The position numbers and the translations under genes are program-made. The notes below the pieces were generated by a model. It did not search any database. It worked only from the letters and a program-made list of their open reading frames with translations, and was not told the origin of the DNA. Shown here in pieces: positions 25,724-33,768 of a stretch of DNA of 48,331 bases (position 1 is the first letter of the stretch; each line of letters begins with the position of its first letter). Source of the DNA: JALZVT01 sp964611345 (lineage in GTDB: Bacteria; Pseudomonadota; Gammaproteobacteria; Pseudomonadales; Azotimanducaceae); NCBI GenBank assembly GCA_964611345.1, contig CAZSYU010000025.1, positions 1 to 48,331 of the forward strand, in the 5' to 3' direction.

Positions 25724-26556
25724 CCCAGTTGCGCCGCGTGCCAGCGCAGGTGGTCTTCCATAAAGCTCGAGATAAAGAAATAACTGTGGTCGTAACCCGA
25801 CTGCATGCGCAAATCGAGTTGCACACCGGCCTTGTCACAGGCGCCCGCAAGCAGCTCCGGCTTTAACTGATCCTGCAAAAAGTTATCAGCGTCACCCTGA
25901 TCCACCAGCAGTGCAAGCGTGCGTGCACCGTCTGCAAGTAACGCGCAGGCGTCGTACTCGCGCCAGTGATCGCGATTATCACCGATGTAGTTGCCCAGCG
26001 CCTTCTCACCCCAGGGGCAGTTCAGCGGTGAGCAGATGGGCGCAAACGCAGAAATGCTTTTAAACACGAGAGGGTTACGCAACCCAATAGTGAGCGCACC
26101 ATGCCCGCCCATCGAGTGGCCAAAAATACCGACCCGGTTGCGATCAATATTGGCAACGCTTGCGCAAGCATCGACAAGCTCCGTTTCGACGTAACTGCGC
26201 ATCTGGTAGTGCTCGGCCCAGGGCTCCTGCGTTGCGTTCACATAAAACCCGGCACCCAAACCAAAGTCCCAGGCGCCTTCGGGGTCATCGGGTACAGTTT
26301 CGCCGCGGGGTGAGGTGTCGGGGGCAATGACAATCACACCCAGCTGGCTGGCCACGCGCTGCGCACCCGCCTTGGCGACAAAGTTGTCCTCGGTGCAGGT
26401 TAACCCCGACAACCACACCAGTGTCGGCAACGCCTTGTCTGCCGCCAAATCAGGCACATACAGGCCGATACGGGTGGGCCCTTTGAGCGCTTTAGAGTCA
26501 AACTCGTACACAAACTGGGTGCCCGCGTAAGAGCGTGCCGCAGAAACAGTTTTCAT
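25720..26556 (-). CDS. fghA: S-formylglutathione hydrolase
   Basis: The 278-residue esterase D family protein (E. coli FrmB has 277) has LPTLVWLSGLTCTEDNFVAK, APDTSPRG, GAGFYVNATQEPWAEHYQMR and the nucleophile motif GIFGHSMGGHGAL. It then has SAFAPICSPLNCPWGEKA, LVDQGDADNFL with the catalytic Asp, and SGYDHSYFFISSF with the catalytic His. It hydrolyses S-formylglutathione to formate and glutathione in formaldehyde detoxification. The partner glutathione-dependent formaldehyde dehydrogenase is not in the window. ATG 26556 (MKTVSAARSYAG) is the family-consistent start, and the frame remains open to 27018 but that part overlaps the divergent hydrolase gene. Confidence 0.93.
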   Translation of the reverse strand: MKTVSAARSYAGTQFVYEFDSKALKGPTRIGLYVPDLAADKALPTLVWLSGLTCTEDNFVAKAGAQRVASQLGVIVIAPDTSPRGETVPDDPEGAWDFGLGAGFYVNATQEPWAEHYQMRSYVETELVDACASVANIDRNRVGIFGHSMGGHGALTIGLRNPLVFKSISAFAPICSPLNCPWGEKALGNYIGDNRDHWREYDACALLADGARTLALLVDQGDADNFLQDQLKPELLAGACDKAGVQLDLRMQSGYDHSYFFISSFMEDHLRWHAAQLG

Positions 26557-26613
26557 CGCGTTGCCTAAAGCCCCAAAACGAGCGAGAGTAACCAGCACAA
26601 CAGGGGGACACAA

Positions 26614-27594
26614 GTGACAGAGATAAGACACAGAAACGTAACCGCCAACGGCATTCGCATTCACCTGGCTGAGGCTGGCGATGCCAACAGCGACAAGCCC
26701 ACCGTGCTGATGATTCACGGCTTTCCGGAAAGCTGGTACTCCTGGCGTTATCAATTGCCTGCACTGGCGGCCGCCGGCTACCACGCGGTGGCCATGGACG
26801 TGCGCGGCTATGGCCGCTCGTCGAAACCGACGCAGGTCAGCGACTACCGCATGGTGCAAAAGGTGGCAGACGTTGTCGGGGTAGTTGAAGCGCTGGGCAA
26901 TCGGCCAACGGTGGTGGTTGGCCACGACTGGGGCGCACCCATTGCGTGGAATAGTGCTTTGCTGCGGCCCGATCTGTTTCTTGGCGTGGCGGGCATCTCT
27001 GTGCCGTACTCTTCGCAATCGGGTGCAAATGGCCTACGGCCGACAACCGCCATGCGCATGGGCGCGACAGACCACGACTTCTACATTGTGTACTTTCAAG
27101 AGGTTGGCGTTGCCGAGCGCGAGATCGAAGCAAACGTGCGGAGCTGGTTGCTGGGTTTTTACTGGGCCGGCGGCGGCGACATCGAAAACGGCCCCAACGT
27201 TTCGCAGGTAAAAAAGGGCACGCAAATGCGCGACATATTTGTCTACCCAGACGTTATGCCCCCCTGGATGACCGAAGAAGATCTCGACATTTACACACGC
27301 GAATTTGAATACAGCGGTTTCTTCGGACCACTCAACCGGTATCGCAACGTCGACCAGGATTGGGAAGATCTTGCGGCTTACGCAGGCCAGCCCATCACCA
27401 TTCCATCGCTGTTTATCGGTGGCAGCAAAGACGGCCCTACCATTTGGGGCGAGGCCGCCATCGAGGCGTTTCCGAAAAACCTGCCGAAGCTCACGCGCTC
27501 GGAAATTCTGGAAGGGTCTGGGCACTGGATACAGCAGGAGCGGCCGGAAGAAACTAACGCGCTGTTGCTCGAATTTGTTGGAGGCCTCAGCTAA
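26614..27594 (+). CDS. Alpha/beta hydrolase, epoxide-hydrolase-like
   Basis: The 326-residue product has MIHGFPESWYSWRYQLPALA (oxyanion HGFP), VAMDVRGYGRSSKP and the nucleophile elbow VVGHDWGAPIAWN with Asp as nucleophile. A lid region with tyrosines follows, then a late GSGHWIQQERPEE with the catalytic His. Asp as nucleophile together with HGFPESWYSW is the signature of soluble epoxide hydrolases and relatives such as haloalkane or fluoroacetate dehalogenases. The start is GTG 26614 with GGGGGAC upstream. It is divergent from S-formylglutathione hydrolase and overlaps the next gene by one base (TAATG), which implies coupled translation. Confidence 0.88.
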   Translation: MTEIRHRNVTANGIRIHLAEAGDANSDKPTVLMIHGFPESWYSWRYQLPALAAAGYHAVAMDVRGYGRSSKPTQVSDYRMVQKVADVVGVVEALGNRPTVVVGHDWGAPIAWNSALLRPDLFLGVAGISVPYSSQSGANGLRPTTAMRMGATDHDFYIVYFQEVGVAEREIEANVRSWLLGFYWAGGGDIENGPNVSQVKKGTQMRDIFVYPDVMPPWMTEEDLDIYTREFEYSGFFGPLNRYRNVDQDWEDLAAYAGQPITIPSLFIGGSKDGPTIWGEAAIEAFPKNLPKLTRSEILEGSGHWIQQERPEETNALLLEFVGGLS

Positions 27595-28076
27595 TGGACC
27601 TTGCTGCACTGGAAGCGCGCGTAACGCGCATAGAAGACCTCGAAGCCATCAAGCAACTCAAAGCCAGATATTGCGAGGTGTGCGACGATGACCACAACCC
27701 CGATGACATTCTGACCATCTTCGCAGAAGACGGCATTTGGGAAGGCTATGGCATAGGCACCGCGAATGGCCACGCCGAAATTCGCGAACTGTTTCGGCGG
27801 TTTCAAACCACCATGAGCTTCACCCAGCACATGGTCATGAACCCCATCATTGAAATCGATGGCAACACTGCAAAAGGTCGCTGGTATTTCTTTGGACCGT
27901 TCACCATGAAAAAGGGCGGACGCAAGGCTGCCAAAGACATCAAAGGTGAAGCAGTTTGGCAGGCTGCCCGCTACCACGAGGTGTATTCAAAGATTGGGGG
28001 CGAGTGGAAAATTCAGCATCTGAAAATTGCCAGACCCACAATGTACGCCGAGTACGCGAAGGGCTGGGCGAAGTAA
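27594..28076 (+). CDS. SnoaL/NTF2-like protein
   Basis: The 160-residue protein begins MDLAALEARVTRIEDLEAIK and shows the SnoaL-like pattern. An N-terminal helix is followed by QLKARYCEVCDDDHNPDDIL, then FAEDGIWEGYGIGTANGHAE, then antiparallel strands (HMVMNPIIEIDGNTAKGRWY and YHEVYSKIGGEWKIQHL). Members of this fold are small cone-shaped dehydratases, isomerases or ligand-binding proteins. Its start codon overlaps the stop of the epoxide-hydrolase-like gene, so the two probably act on the same compound or consecutive intermediates. The substrate is unknown. Confidence 0.85.
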   Translation: MDLAALEARVTRIEDLEAIKQLKARYCEVCDDDHNPDDILTIFAEDGIWEGYGIGTANGHAEIRELFRRFQTTMSFTQHMVMNPIIEIDGNTAKGRWYFFGPFTMKKGGRKAAKDIKGEAVWQAARYHEVYSKIGGEWKIQHLKIARPTMYAEYAKGWAK

Positions 28077-28099
28077 CGCCGGGCGACTCCTGGCTGTCT

Positions 28100-28124
28100 G
28101 CTTTACCTGTCCGCTTTACCTGTC
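28100..28124. repeat. 13-bp tandem duplication over the tdk stop codon
   Basis: GCTTTACCTGTC occurs at 28100-28111 and 28113-28124, a 13-bp period. On the minus strand the tdk stop TAA (28116-28118) lies in the second copy and is duplicated in the first. Confidence 0.8.
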
Positions 28125-28724
28125 TGGGCCGGTAATCGCGCCGCGGTCCCCGGCCACCGCTGCCTTGAAGTGGCGACGACATAACGAGATGTAGCGATCG
28201 TTGCCGCCAATCTCTACCTGTGAGCCACGGGTTATGGCGGCGCCGGTTGCATCGGTGCGCACCACCATGGTGGCTTTGTTACCGCAGTGACAAACCGCTT
28301 TTATCTCTTGCAGACGATCTGCCCAGGCCAACAGATACTGGCTGCCGGTAAAGGGTTCGCCCTGAAAGTCGGTACGCAGCCCGTAGGCCAGCACTGGAAT
28401 GTCTAGCCGGTCGCACACGTCACTGAGTTGATACACCTGCTCTTTGGTTAAGAACTGGGCTTCATCCACCAGCACACAATGCAAATGCGTCGCTGCATGT
28501 GACTGCGCAATGCGCTCATACAGATCGTCCGTTTGCGCAAACACGGCCGCCTCAGCCTCGATGCCTATGCGGGAGACCACCACACCCACACCATCGCGGT
28601 CATCAAGCGCGGGCGTAAGAACAAGCGTCTGCATGCCGCGCTCACGGTAGTTATAGCTCGACTGCAACAGCGCCGTCGATTTGCCCGCGTTCATCGAAGA
28701 GTAGTAGAAGTAGAGTTTTGCCAT
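28116..28724 (-). CDS. tdk: Thymidine kinase (type II)
   Basis: The 202-residue product (E. coli Tdk has 205) starts MAKLYFYYSSMNAGKSTALL with the P-loop. It has LTPALDDRDGVGVVVSRIG, the Walker-B-like VLVDEAQFLTKEQV, and LDIPVLAYGLRTDFQGEPF, the lasso region. The zinc-binding cysteine pairs are CHCGNKATMVVR and, late, SLCRRHF. It phosphorylates thymidine and deoxyuridine to monophosphates in the salvage pathway. The C-terminus (RGAITGPDR) ends inside a 13-bp tandem duplication that repeats the stop codon. It is the last gene of the minus-strand block that begins near 33.3 kb. Confidence 0.96.
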   Translation of the reverse strand: MAKLYFYYSSMNAGKSTALLQSSYNYRERGMQTLVLTPALDDRDGVGVVVSRIGIEAEAAVFAQTDDLYERIAQSHAATHLHCVLVDEAQFLTKEQVYQLSDVCDRLDIPVLAYGLRTDFQGEPFTGSQYLLAWADRLQEIKAVCHCGNKATMVVRTDATGAAITRGSQVEIGGNDRYISLCRRHFKAAVAGDRGAITGPDR

Positions 28725-28750
28725 AGAACGCTCAGTTAACCCGTGTGCGC

Positions 28751-29887
28751 TTACCCATCGCGCAATATCAGCATGGGGATCTCGCCGCCGGGTACTTGGG
28801 CGAGAAACATCTGATACATCACCAACAGAAACACGCCAATTGTGCCGAGATACCAGGCGAGAGAAACACTAACAGCGTACAGATTCATGGGGGTAACGTG
28901 TTCGTCGCGCATCGTTCGCTGTGCGCCCAGCAGATCGACCGCACCAAGCACCGAAAAGAACGCCAGCAACAACAAACCCGACCACACCGAGATACCTACG
29001 CCGAAGGCCGCAAACGCGATGACAAACAGCCAACTGCTACCGCCAGACAAAGACATAGCGCAGGCCTTCACGACATGCCCACCGTCCAGCGGATAAATGG
29101 GCAGCAGGTTAAATACATTGATCAACGCAGAAAAACTGGCTAACGCCCCAAGCAGGCTCCAACCGGTGAGCGCGTACCCGAGCCAGGCCAGCAGGGTCAT
29201 GTACAACCCAAACACCGGCCCCTGCATGGAAATGTAGGTCTCCTGCCAGTAGGTGCTGGCCTTCTCGCCAACGGCAACGCCACCGACAAAGGGAATTAAA
29301 TACATGCCTTTGGTTTGCATGCCAAAGCTGCGCATCGCGCGTAAATGGCCGTACTCATGAAACACAAGAATAGCGATAAGCAGCGCGCCAAGGCGCCAGT
29401 CTGTTAACACCGCAAAGCTTGCGTAGGAGGCACCAAACAGGGCGGCCTTTACAACACCTGCACTTTTGAACAGCTTGAGGCCGAGGCCTGCGAAAGACAG
29501 CCAGGGTGTTGGTGGTTTGGCGGGAAGAGACGAATCAGGCCTTGGATTGGCACCCTGGCCTGTAACGCTTTCTTGTGTTGCATCCCCCGATTCTTTAGCA
29601 CCAATAAAATCGATATTGCGTTCGCCTGAATCAAGAATCTCTTCACCCGCAATCAACTCGTAATCTACGGATAAACCAGTCAGGTGCATTTTGGTCCGCA
29701 GCTCTACCTGGCCACGTGAAGGCAGTTCAAACTGATGGGTAGACCGAGTGGAGATTAAATTGCGCTTTTTGCTCACCAGCACATCGTCGACGTAAACTTC
29801 TTCCATGCCATTGAATGCAGATGCACAAAACTCAATTTGCGCGCCTTCAAAATACAAGACCAGCACTTTCATATTGGCCTTACTCAT
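28751..29887 (-). CDS. Site-2-protease-like (M50) membrane protein with soluble N-terminal domain
   Basis: The 378-residue protein has a beta-rich soluble N-terminal region (residues 1 to about 95, including MKVLVLYFEGAQIEFCASAF), a linker and a membrane part. In the membrane part HEYGH at residues 177-181 is the zinc motif in a hydrophobic helix, and NLLPIYPLDGGHVVKA is the second conserved block with the third metal ligand Asp. These are the hallmarks of the M50/S2P intramembrane metalloprotease family. The N-terminal domain, with no PDZ visible, is unusual for RseP-like enzymes and might sense or recruit a substrate. Neighbouring genes encode lipoproteins and secreted proteins. No anti-sigma factor is present nearby, so the target is unknown. 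Confidence 0.8.
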   Translation of the reverse strand: MSKANMKVLVLYFEGAQIEFCASAFNGMEEVYVDDVLVSKKRNLISTRSTHQFELPSRGQVELRTKMHLTGLSVDYELIAGEEILDSGERNIDFIGAKESGDATQESVTGQGANPRPDSSLPAKPPTPWLSFAGLGLKLFKSAGVVKAALFGASYASFAVLTDWRLGALLIAILVFHEYGHLRAMRSFGMQTKGMYLIPFVGGVAVGEKASTYWQETYISMQGPVFGLYMTLLAWLGYALTGWSLLGALASFSALINVFNLLPIYPLDGGHVVKACAMSLSGGSSWLFVIAFAAFGVGISVWSGLLLLAFFSVLGAVDLLGAQRTMRDEHVTPMNLYAVSVSLAWYLGTIGVFLLVMYQMFLAQVPGGEIPMLILRDG

Positions 29888-29911
29888 ATCTGGTCCAACT
29901 CACACTGACGA

Positions 29912-30685
29912 TTAGAGGTCCGTTTCGCAAATCTCATCCGCGTCAGGTGGTACCGATTGATCCACGCACTCAAACTTGCCGTGTGCTAAAAAATACACCA
30001 CCTCATCCAGCACAACATCTCCACTCATAATGAACGTGTGGTTTTCATCAACCGTGCGAAAGGCTTTCATGCCTGCAACCCGGGCTCGCGGCACTGACAC
30101 CTTGCCGTCATCATCCCCTTGCAACCAATAAGAAAATAATGGGTTATACGACACCGTGCCTGCAATAACCCCTAATTCAAACCCAACCGGCCCCAGCGAG
30201 TTTGGCACGCTATCGGGCTGCGTACTCAACTCTTGCCCCGCCGGCCCATTGATGGCTTCGAACAACCAGAGATCCCCCATCTTATCCACCGTCTCACTGC
30301 CCTGATTCGGTGGCGCCAACATCACGGCCCGATTAATGCGCGCTGTGCCTTTCTCGCTTGCGTACTGGCGCAACAGTATTCCACCCATGGAGTGGGTAAC
30401 AAAGTGGGCAGAGGTTTGATCGGTGCAGTTGCCCAGCGCTTTTTCCACTGCGGCCACCGCCAGCTCGGCGATTGGGTGATCGGTGGAGTCATAGCTCTGG
30501 TTGACCACCTGATACCCCTCCTGGGTCATGCGCTTTTCTACCGGGCGCATAGAGTTAGGCGTTCGCGCGAGGCCATGCAATAACACCACGCACCTTGCAT
30601 CTGGTTCGGCGGCACGTGCCGGCAACCCTGCAAACGCCGATGCCAAACATGCCAAAACGACACTGGCCGTTAGTGATCTCTTCAA
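29912..30685 (-). CDS. Secreted lipase/alpha-beta hydrolase
   Basis: The 257-residue product has a signal peptide (KRSLTASVVLACLASAFAGL, cleavage after a downstream ARA). A lipase core follows: CVVLLHGLARTPNSMRPVEK with the oxyanion HG, the nucleophile elbow FVTHSMGGILLRQYAS, VMLAPPNQGSETVDKMGDLW, and DGKVSVPRARVAGMK near an Asp, with VDENHTFIMSG as catalytic His. It resembles PGAP1/lipase-type hydrolases of the GHSMGG group. The position after the signal peptide indicates periplasmic or outer-membrane location. The start is a TTG (30683-30685), and no stronger start is visible. It is encoded 24 bp upstream of the S2P-like gene. The last 25 residues are acidic with two cysteines. Confidence 0.8.
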   Translation of the reverse strand: MKRSLTASVVLACLASAFAGLPARAAEPDARCVVLLHGLARTPNSMRPVEKRMTQEGYQVVNQSYDSTDHPIAELAVAAVEKALGNCTDQTSAHFVTHSMGGILLRQYASEKGTARINRAVMLAPPNQGSETVDKMGDLWLFEAINGPAGQELSTQPDSVPNSLGPVGFELGVIAGTVSYNPLFSYWLQGDDDGKVSVPRARVAGMKAFRTVDENHTFIMSGDVVLDEVVYFLAHGKFECVDQSVPPDADEICETDL

Positions 30686-30714
30686 GCTGTCGCCATCTAT
30701 TCGTAATCGCCGTT

Positions 30715-31524
30715 CTATTTGTAATCACCATGCAAAAAGCGGAAAAACGCCGGATTCACCCACACCCGGTCGCGACGCACAGGCCAGGGCGCGTCTTGCA
30801 ACGCATCCATCACGCTCTGGGCTTTGTCGTCTACCACCGTGAGCGTAGCCTCATGCTCTGGCGTAGTTAACACCACCAACGAGATCGGCTCAAATCCAGG
30901 CATGGTCTGGTTGGTGTAATAGAACGGCTGCCACCAGGAGTCAGTAATCAGTCCGGTCTCTTCCTTACTGTCGCGCTTGGCGTATTGGTTAATCACGGCC
31001 TGAAAGCGCACTCGATCAGCGGCGGAGGTAAAGTGAAACAGCACTGCCACTTCCTGCCCTTGTACCACCCGGGTGCCATCGGCAAGCGACACTACATGCG
31101 GCCCAGTATTGCCCCAATCTTCGCGATACAGAAACGCAGACACCTTGGGTGTGAGGTAGACATTAGCGTCGATTTCCTCACGCTGCAGCAACGCCACTAA
31201 CTCACGAAGATGCTGCAGGCTCGAGTGAGAATAGATGAAGGTCTCGCCGGCTGGGAAGTTATCGTAGACTCCAACCGCGCGCAGGTCGTAGCCCGTGATC
31301 ACGCCATCTGCGAGGGCTTTGCCCAACACTTCCAGTACATCGCTGGCGGCGAGCAGCTCTGTGTAATCCGGGGCTTGCGTTAAACGTGTAATCAGTTCTG
31401 CTTCGCCTATTTGGCCCAGCAACGCAGACTCGGATAACTCAGATCGGGTGGCGCAGGCACCAAGCAACACTGCCAACCCAGACACAAACACAACAATCGC
31501 GATGATTCTATTGATTGCTTGCAT
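30715..31524 (-). CDS. Putative lipoprotein of unknown function
   Basis: From ATG 31524 the product is about 269 residues and starts MQAINRIIAIVVFVSGLAVL, ending in a lipobox LLGAC with the lipidated Cys at about 24. ATG 31551 would add nine residues and fits a lipoprotein signal less well. After the signal, a helical stretch (residues 25-75) is followed by a mixed region with VYDNFPAGETFIYSHSSLQH, HVVSLADGTRVVQGQEVAVL and FHFTSAADRVRFQAVINQYA. I recognise no domain. It is probably an outer-membrane or inner-membrane lipoprotein, and neighbours on the same strand are the lipase and a small inner-membrane protein. Confidence 0.65.
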   Translation of the reverse strand: MQAINRIIAIVVFVSGLAVLLGACATRSELSESALLGQIGEAELITRLTQAPDYTELLAASDVLEVLGKALADGVITGYDLRAVGVYDNFPAGETFIYSHSSLQHLRELVALLQREEIDANVYLTPKVSAFLYREDWGNTGPHVVSLADGTRVVQGQEVAVLFHFTSAADRVRFQAVINQYAKRDSKEETGLITDSWWQPFYYTNQTMPGFEPISLVVLTTPEHEATLTVVDDKAQSVMDALQDAPWPVRRDRVWVNPAFFRFLHGDYK

Positions 31525-31569
31525 CCAGTTGATCACTACTCCACAACCCATCCAGGCAACAATAGCTAG

Positions 31570-32097
31570 TTACCAGGCCTGAGTATTGCGGTGCTTCTCA
31601 ATGGCCTTAGCCACGGCATCCAGAAACGCCGTTTGGTCAGTGTTGGGTGTATTGGCGAAGGTTGCCGAGCCTTCTACCAAACCATAAACCGACGACAGCT
31701 GCTCTTGCGAAATGGTCTGGAATGCCGGCGCCGTGAGTTCGGGTACCTTATGCATGTAATTCGGGTCGGTACTCAGCAGATGCGAGGCCAGCAAATACAT
31801 CTCTTGAGCGTTCTTCACGTCAAACTTCAACTCGCTTTGATACAACCCAAGCATGTTAGCTTTTTGCTCCTCGGTGGGGTCACCAGCCAGTCGTTGCACC
31901 GCAAACATTAAGAGCGCAACCAATTCCCGAGGAGTATCCACCGCGTACAGCGGGTTGATCTGTTTCTCTTCCCAGCGTTTGCGCCGTATCCAGTAAAAGG
32001 GATTCAGGCTGTTTAGATCGAACCCGGATCGCTGCAGCGAATTCAACGCCCAGATAAGTCCGGCAATGGCTGTAATCGCCGCAATGACAATGTGCAT
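31570..32097 (-). CDS. Membrane-anchored helical protein (TerB-like by pattern)
   Basis: The 175-residue protein has an N-terminal membrane anchor (MHIVIAAITAIAGLIWAL), a basic stretch (FYWIRRKRWEEKQINP) and an all-helical domain of about 120 residues. That domain includes ELVALLMFAVQRLAGDPTEE and ELKFDVKNAQEMYLLASHLL. The two-part helical layout with an acidic/Pro turn resembles TerB-type tellurite-resistance domains, though the match is by pattern only. It could be a scaffold or signalling protein on the cytosolic face. It is part of the minus-strand cluster of envelope proteins. Confidence 0.55.
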   Translation of the reverse strand: MHIVIAAITAIAGLIWALNSLQRSGFDLNSLNPFYWIRRKRWEEKQINPLYAVDTPRELVALLMFAVQRLAGDPTEEQKANMLGLYQSELKFDVKNAQEMYLLASHLLSTDPNYMHKVPELTAPAFQTISQEQLSSVYGLVEGSATFANTPNTDQTAFLDAVAKAIEKHRNTQAW

Positions 32098-32163
32098 CTA
32101 GAACCTCCATGTCTGCTGCTTAACACTACCCCAATGGGTAAAGGTTGCAAATTGGCATAGCCC

Positions 32164-32694
32164 CTAGGGATCAGCCTCGTAGCCAATCATGAAGTCTTCG
32201 CCATCGTCATAACCGTCGACCTTGCTCATGTCGGCATGATACTCACCAAGGGCTTTGCCATCTATTGACCAACGCAGCTCCTGGCGCATCCCCGGCGAAA
32301 GATCTTCGTCCCAACACTCAATGGTTGCGCCGATCTCTGACACTGAAAAGTTATCTGATGGCCGAAAGTCCTTGCAGAGAACACCAGGTCGATTCCAGGT
32401 GAGGTCTGGCATGGCCACCATTGAATCTTCGCCGACCCAGACGTTCCAGACATTGAGCTCATCACTCCAGCGGCGAACTAGCATCACGCCCCATCCCAAC
32501 TTCCTGACCCCATGAGGATAGCCAGTCCTAACAAACCGGTACTCGCCAGGCTGAAGATCTGAAACCAGGATTCGAGACAACTCAGCACGCGACTTGGAGT
32601 TTGGGAAGAACGACTGAAAAAAGGGTGTGCATGCGGCGACCAGGCCGACAAGGAGTAACACCAGAACTATCCATTTCAAAACGCGCCTGCTCAC
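32164..32694 (-). CDS. Predicted lipoprotein or membrane-anchored protein
   Basis: The product of about 176 residues starts at GTG 32694 (VSRRVLKWIVLVLLLVGLVA). GGAGAAGG lies eight bases upstream, a clear ribosome binding site that decides this start. The hydrophobic segment ends in GLVAAC, a likely lipobox with Cys at about 22. The exported part contains LQPGEYRFVRTGYPHGVRKL, RRWSDELNVWNVWVGEDSM and an acidic C-terminus, DMSKVDGYDDGEDFM. No family recognised. Two cysteines in the exported part may pair. It shares the strand and neighbourhood of other envelope proteins with unknown roles. Confidence 0.6.
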   Translation of the reverse strand: MSRRVLKWIVLVLLLVGLVAACTPFFQSFFPNSKSRAELSRILVSDLQPGEYRFVRTGYPHGVRKLGWGVMLVRRWSDELNVWNVWVGEDSMVAMPDLTWNRPGVLCKDFRPSDNFSVSEIGATIECWDEDLSPGMRQELRWSIDGKALGEYHADMSKVDGYDDGEDFMIGYEADP

Positions 32695-32776
32695 TTGATG
32701 ACCTTCTCCATGATGATCAAAAGGCAGTGACAAACAGTGCGGATTGTGACAAGCGGAGGCTGCTCAATAACAGGGT

Positions 32777-33271
32777 CTACTGCGAGTCTTGCAGCTCATC
32801 GTTAAGCCGCGACCGTAGATCTAACATTTTGGGAACAAACTCCTGAATCAACACCTGAGTCTCTTCGATGATCTGCGGCATTCGAGTCGGAAGCTCGTTG
32901 GCGAGTTTTTGTCCGGTTGGGGTGGTGTAGAAATCGATAAGGTATTGAATCTCTTCTGCGGTAAACAGCTCTTTATAAAATCGTATCGAAGAGTCCAACA
33001 TCCGATCTCTGCTGAGATCGGTTTTTAGAATCTCGTCGAATTCACCCCGGTACTTGGCCAGAACCTCTTTTTGTTTAGCGTTGAGAGCCTCTACAGATAT
33101 CTCAGCAAACAGAAGGTTCTGGAGCTGAACGTGGCTACCTTCCACTATCTGGTCAGCGTTCGATACCCGAAGGAGCTCGAGTATTTTTTCATCGATGGCT
33201 TGTTCTTGAGCGTACGCGGCCGTGCAAAGAATAGTGGCGAGGACTAACATCGCCGTTTTTAAATGGTTCAA
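32777..33271 (-). CDS. DUF2059 family secreted protein
   Basis: The product of about 164 residues begins at TTG 33271 (MNHLKTAMLVLATILCTAAY), with AGGGGTG seven bases upstream. The frame stays open to 33340, but that part lacks a start with a ribosome site. A signal peptide ends near AYAQE. The mature part is helical and matches DUF2059: EKILELLRVSNADQIVEGSH, a long helix, and FTAEEIQYLIDFYTTPTGQK, followed by the segment up to the end LRSRLNDELQDSQ. DUF2059 proteins are periplasmic with no known activity. It is the most upstream gene of this minus-strand cluster. Confidence 0.8.
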   Translation of the reverse strand: MNHLKTAMLVLATILCTAAYAQEQAIDEKILELLRVSNADQIVEGSHVQLQNLLFAEISVEALNAKQKEVLAKYRGEFDEILKTDLSRDRMLDSSIRFYKELFTAEEIQYLIDFYTTPTGQKLANELPTRMPQIIEETQVLIQEFVPKMLDLRSRLNDELQDSQ

Positions 33272-33531
33272 TGGAATCACCCCTGAATGTGAGCTAACAA
33301 CCCAGTTATATGGCGCAGCACTCGCTGAGCCTGACTGCAACAGTATCTCATGTTTGCGTTATGGGTGAGCAGCGGCCTATGAACAGGCAATAGGGCTCAA
33401 AGGATCGCCATTCAGGGACACTTTGGTTCCGCTCACCAACAATGTGCCCGCCTCAACAGCGGATAGCATACGTCGTTAGTTGCACCTGCTTCAGAAGACG
33501 ATCAGCCTTGAGCGGTTCAGGTTGAATGGAT

Positions 33532-33674
33532 CGGGCCTTGATCACACCCCATTCTGGAATTCACTCGACCTGGCGAGGAAGCTCGAGGATTTCAAAGATT
33601 ACTACAACACCCATCGAACGCATGCTGGGCTGTCAGGGCAACCACCCGCAAAATCCGCGCGTTCCACGACCTAA
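33532..33674 (+). pseudogene. Transposase/integrase C-terminal fragment (IS3-type rve core)
   Basis: The plus strand encodes DHTPFWNSLDLARKLEDFKD, then YYNTHRTHAGLSGQPPAKSA and a stop at 33674. This is the C-terminal end of an integrase-core (rve) transposase, where 'FWN-DL-KL-YYN-HR-HA-L-G' is well conserved. The catalytic Asp-Asp-Glu part is absent, so the fragment is dead. About 75 bp further, GGGGTCAGAGTAAG (33742-33755) resembles a motif I associate with ends of environmental insertion elements, from memory only. The region 33341-33768 holds nothing else that I can support. Confidence 0.6.
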
Positions 33675-33768
33675 TACTGGGTTCTGGCCCCCTACCCATG
33701 AAAATGCTAGGCGAACAGATCGACCGCTGGATTCAGGGATATTTGGGGTCAGAGTAAGAAATCCCTTC

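Noticed and set aside
26557..27018. Extension of the S-formylglutathione hydrolase frame to 27018
   Set aside because: It runs antisense through the hydrolase gene starting at 26614; the family starts at MKTVSA.
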